From contig CAZALT010000084.1 of the NCBI GenBank assembly GCA_964485515.1, positions 1-15,221 on the forward strand: a DNA stretch of 15,221 nt, given 5' to 3'. A program made the translations under genes and the position numbers. Below, piece after piece: positions 13,363 to 15,221 of the stretch. Positions within the stretch are counted from its first letter, which is position 1, and each line of letters begins with the position of its first letter. Below the pieces are notes generated by a model. It had not been told where the DNA came from. It searched no databases and saw nothing but the letters and a program-made list of their open reading frames with translations. Origin of the DNA: CAZALT01 sp964485515 (GTDB taxonomy: Bacteria > Actinomycetota > Acidimicrobiia > Acidimicrobiales > Acidimicrobilacustridaceae).

Positions 13363-14004
13363 ATGACCGAGCACCCGGCTGAGCAGCAACCGAGGAGGCC
13401 GGGACCCCGGCGACGCCGAGGGTCGCCGGCAGGGCCCGACGAGGTCCGCCGAGCGGTGCTCGACGCCGCCGGGGACCTGTTCGCGCACCGGGGGGTCGCC
13501 GTCGTGACCCTCCGGGAGGTCGCCGCGGCGGCCGACGTGCAGCTCGCGCTCATCGCCCGCTACATCGGCAACCGTCGCGAGCTCGTCGCGGCCGTGTTCG
13601 AGGACCTGACCGAGGCGCTCGCCCAAGAGGTCATCGAACGGCCGATCGAGCAGGTCAGCTTCGAACGGAGCTCGGTCATGGGCCGTTGGACCATCATGCT
13701 CACCCACTTCGCCGTGACGGAACCCGACGCGATGTCGACGTCGGGGTTCAACCCGATGCTGGCCCTCGCCGAGGTCATCATGGACAACTACGGCCTCGAC
13801 GAATGTTCGGCCCGGCTGCGCGGAGCCCAGATCGTGGCGTCGGCGCTCGGCTGGCGGATCTTCGAGGGATACCTCGTCGAGGGTGCTCGCCTCGACCTCG
13901 ACCTCGGCGACCTCCGCGACGAGCTCACCGCCATGCATCGCCGTCTGGGGGCGACGCCCTGGCCGTCCCCGCCCGACCCCGAAGCCCGCGGACGCACTCC
14001 GTGA
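13363..14004 (+). CDS. TetR-family transcriptional regulator
   Basis: 213 residues from ATG 13363 (MTEHPAEQQPRRPGPRRRRG). A longer in-frame start at 13240 would add 41 residues of non-family sequence and overlap the operator-like palindrome, so it is not preferred. The N-terminal tail is basic. The HTH lies at about 28-78: VRRAVLDAAGDLFAHRGVAV, TLREVAAAADVQLALIARYI, GNRRELVAAVFEDL, a normal TetR pattern with an unusual RYIGNRREL where RYFxxKxxL is typical. The C-terminal ligand domain (80-195) is helical and unassigned; members with this type of tail often sense hydrophobic molecules. It diverges from the peptidoglycan-binding lipoprotein gene. TACCGT at 13342 could be its -10. Confidence 0.9.
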   Translation: MTEHPAEQQPRRPGPRRRRGSPAGPDEVRRAVLDAAGDLFAHRGVAVVTLREVAAAADVQLALIARYIGNRRELVAAVFEDLTEALAQEVIERPIEQVSFERSSVMGRWTIMLTHFAVTEPDAMSTSGFNPMLALAEVIMDNYGLDECSARLRGAQIVASALGWRIFEGYLVEGARLDLDLGDLRDELTAMHRRLGATPWPSPPDPEARGRTP

Positions 14005-14113
14005 TCGGCCACCGATGGGGTCGCTGTCGCGATAGCGGCTCGGAAGCTAGACATGCGATGGCAGGGTTGGCAGCCGACCGAGGGTGGATCGGGGCGGCAC
14101 GAGGGGAGACGTC

Positions 14114-14965
14114 GTGAGCAAGCACCGCAAAGGCCACAAGCAGGCGAAGTCCCCGACGCGCGACCCGGGTGACGCCACGGGGGGACGACCGGCCAAGCTG
14201 CCGCGCAAGCAGTACGAGGCCGAGCTCGGCAAGCTCCAGGTGGAGCTGGTCCACCTCCAGCAGTGGGTGGTGGCCACGGGCGCCAAGGTGTGCGTGGTCT
14301 TCGAGGGTCGTGACGGTGCCGGCAAGGGCGGAGTGATCAAGCGGATCTCCGAACGGGTCAGCCCGCGGGTCTTCCGCGTCGTGGCGCTGCCCGCGCCCAC
14401 CGAGCGCGAGAAGTCCCAGATGTACGTCCAGCGCTACGTGCCCCACTTCCCCGCGGCCGGCGAGATCGTCATCTTCGACCGCTCCTGGTACAACCGCGCC
14501 GGCGTCGAGCGGGTCATGGGGTTCTGCACCGAGGACGAGGCCATGCGGTTCCTCCGGATGGTTCCCGCCGTCGAGAAGGCCATGGTCGACTCCGGGATCC
14601 TCTTGGTGAAGTACTGGCTCGACATCGACGAGGACGAGCAGACCCGCAGGCTGACCGCCCGCATCGACGACGGCCGCAAGACCTGGAAGCTGTCGCCGAT
14701 GGATCTGCGGTCCTACAGCCGGTGGTACGACTACTCCCGTGCCCGCGACGACATGCTGGCGGCCACCGACAGCGAGTGGGCGCCGTGGTACGTCGCGGAC
14801 TCCAACGACAAGCGCCGAGCCCGGCTCAACATCATCAGTCACCTGCTCGACCAGGTGCCCTACGAGCCCACGCCCCGGGAGGTGGTCCGGCTACCGGACC
14901 GCCAGAAGCCTGGCGGCTACACCGAGCCCGACCGCTCCTACCACCACGTCCCCGACCGGTACTGA
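14114..14965 (+). CDS. ppk2: polyphosphate kinase 2 (PPK2) family
   Basis: 283 residues from GTG 14114 (VSKHRKGHKQAK), chosen for the strong GGGGAG five bases upstream; family members are mostly 230-300. PPK2 enzymes transfer phosphate between polyphosphate and nucleotides, usually favouring nucleotide formation. Walker A is intact: FEGRDGAGKGG with K71. Walker B and lid motifs follow: IVIFDRSWYNRAGVERVMG (D122), then MRFLRMVPAVEKAMVDSGI and KYWLDIDEDEQTRRLTARI, with WKLSPMDLRS and WYVADSNDKRRARLN near the end. The basic, disordered N-terminus (about 30 residues) is typical. Single-domain length suggests class I (NDP to NTP), but class cannot be settled from motifs alone. It follows the TetR gene by 109 bases, likely under its own promoter. 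Confidence 0.95.
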   Translation: MSKHRKGHKQAKSPTRDPGDATGGRPAKLPRKQYEAELGKLQVELVHLQQWVVATGAKVCVVFEGRDGAGKGGVIKRISERVSPRVFRVVALPAPTEREKSQMYVQRYVPHFPAAGEIVIFDRSWYNRAGVERVMGFCTEDEAMRFLRMVPAVEKAMVDSGILLVKYWLDIDEDEQTRRLTARIDDGRKTWKLSPMDLRSYSRWYDYSRARDDMLAATDSEWAPWYVADSNDKRRARLNIISHLLDQVPYEPTPREVVRLPDRQKPGGYTEPDRSYHHVPDRY

Positions 14966-14976
14966 GCCGACCTCGG

Positions 14977-15011
14977 CTTCGGGCTTCGGGCTTCGGGCTT
15001 CGGGCTTCGGG
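14977..15011. repeat. 7-bp tandem repeat, five copies
   Basis: Unit CTTCGGG repeated exactly five times, starting 12 bases after the PPK2 stop. Directly followed by a second, different array. Confidence 0.9.
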
Positions 15012-15012
15012 C

Positions 15013-15076
15013 TCGGTTCGGCTCAGGGTCGGTTCGGCTCAGGGTCGGTTCGGCTCAGGGTCGGTTCGGCTCAGGG
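15013..15076. repeat. 16-bp tandem repeat, four perfect copies
   Basis: Unit TCGGTTCGGCTCAGGG at 15013, 15029, 15045 and 15061, all identical, with TCGG of a fifth. No spacers, so not a CRISPR array. Perfect identity suggests recent or actively varying copy number. The last copy supplies the stop codon of the minus-strand gene. Confidence 0.92.
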
Positions 15077-15221
15077 TCGGCGGCCGTTCCAGGTGACGAG
15101 CTTGTCGATGGCCGGCGCGTCGTCGGGGACGGGCACGGCGTTGGCGAAGGGGTCCTCCCAGGGGATCCCCTCGGGGAGGCTCGCGGCGAACGCGTCCCAC
15201 ATCGGCTTGCGATCGGCGTCG
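15071..15221 (-). CDS. C-terminal end of an unidentified protein (partial)
   Basis: A minus-strand frame enters from the right edge and runs 49 codons to TGA at 15071-15073. The visible end reads DADRKPMWDAFAASLPEGIP, then WEDPFANAVPVPDDAPAIDK and LVTWNGRRP. The composition (Trp, Phe, Pro, Asp, few Arg runs) and codon use look genuinely coding, unlike antisense frames here. No family is recognised from this short piece. The gene converges on ppk2, and its last codons (Arg-Arg-Pro-stop) run into the 16-bp repeat array. Confidence 0.6.
   Translation of the reverse strand, partial: DADRKPMWDAFAASLPEGIPWEDPFANAVPVPDDAPAIDKLVTWNGRRP

Noticed and set aside
14977..15080. CRISPR-like repeat array
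   Set aside because: The repeats are 7 and 16 bp, directly adjacent with no spacers, and no cas genes are present.

Overview
The window looks like a chromosomal segment of a high-GC actinobacterium, most likely class Acidimicrobiia (Ilumatobacter/Iamia-like relatives). The reasons are roughly 70% GC with strong third-position bias, the actinobacterial marker CarD, Thr-rich 'TTTTTSTTSTT' tails on exported proteins, GTG starts, and a disA / carD-ispD-ispF-rlmB neighbourhood that resembles the Mycobacterium order. The taxonomic call is inference; no rRNA is present.

Positions 1-3303: the 3' part of disA (c-di-AMP synthase), a secreted two-cysteine protein with a Thr-rich tail, a dienelactone-hydrolase-family enzyme, and, on the minus strand, a CRP/FNR regulator with an intact cAMP-binding cassette. 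Positions 3304-6960: divergent from the CRP gene runs a tight operon carD - ispD - ispF - rlmB-like SPOUT methyltransferase - small lipoprotein. cysS, which sits between ispF and the methyltransferase in mycobacteria, is absent. The regulator and operon share a short divergent promoter region holding a CRP-like site (TGTGA-N6-TCCCA) on top of a candidate carD promoter.

Positions 6831-10289 (minus): a 1152-residue FtsK/EccC-like protein without transmembrane segments. It has an N-terminal coiled coil and three successive P-loop-type modules, none of which keeps the Walker A lysine. This is the most unusual gene here. Next to it lies tRNA-Thr(UGU). Positions 10664-12025 (plus): a small helical-bundle protein, an HdeD-family membrane protein and a small lipoprotein. 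Positions 12167-13204 (minus): a lipoprotein with two peptidoglycan-binding repeats, divergent from a TetR regulator (13363-14004), with a 20-bp imperfect palindrome between them. Then come a PPK2 polyphosphate kinase (14114-14965), two adjoining minisatellites, and the 3' end of an unidentified minus-strand gene.

Several genes concern signalling and stress (c-di-AMP, cAMP/CRP, CarD, polyphosphate, HdeD) alongside non-mevalonate isoprenoid synthesis and rRNA modification. Many intergenic gaps carry their own short, unrelated tandem duplication. One of these, at 6277-6310, seems to have rebuilt the translation start of a gene. I saw no transposase, integrase or CRISPR array.
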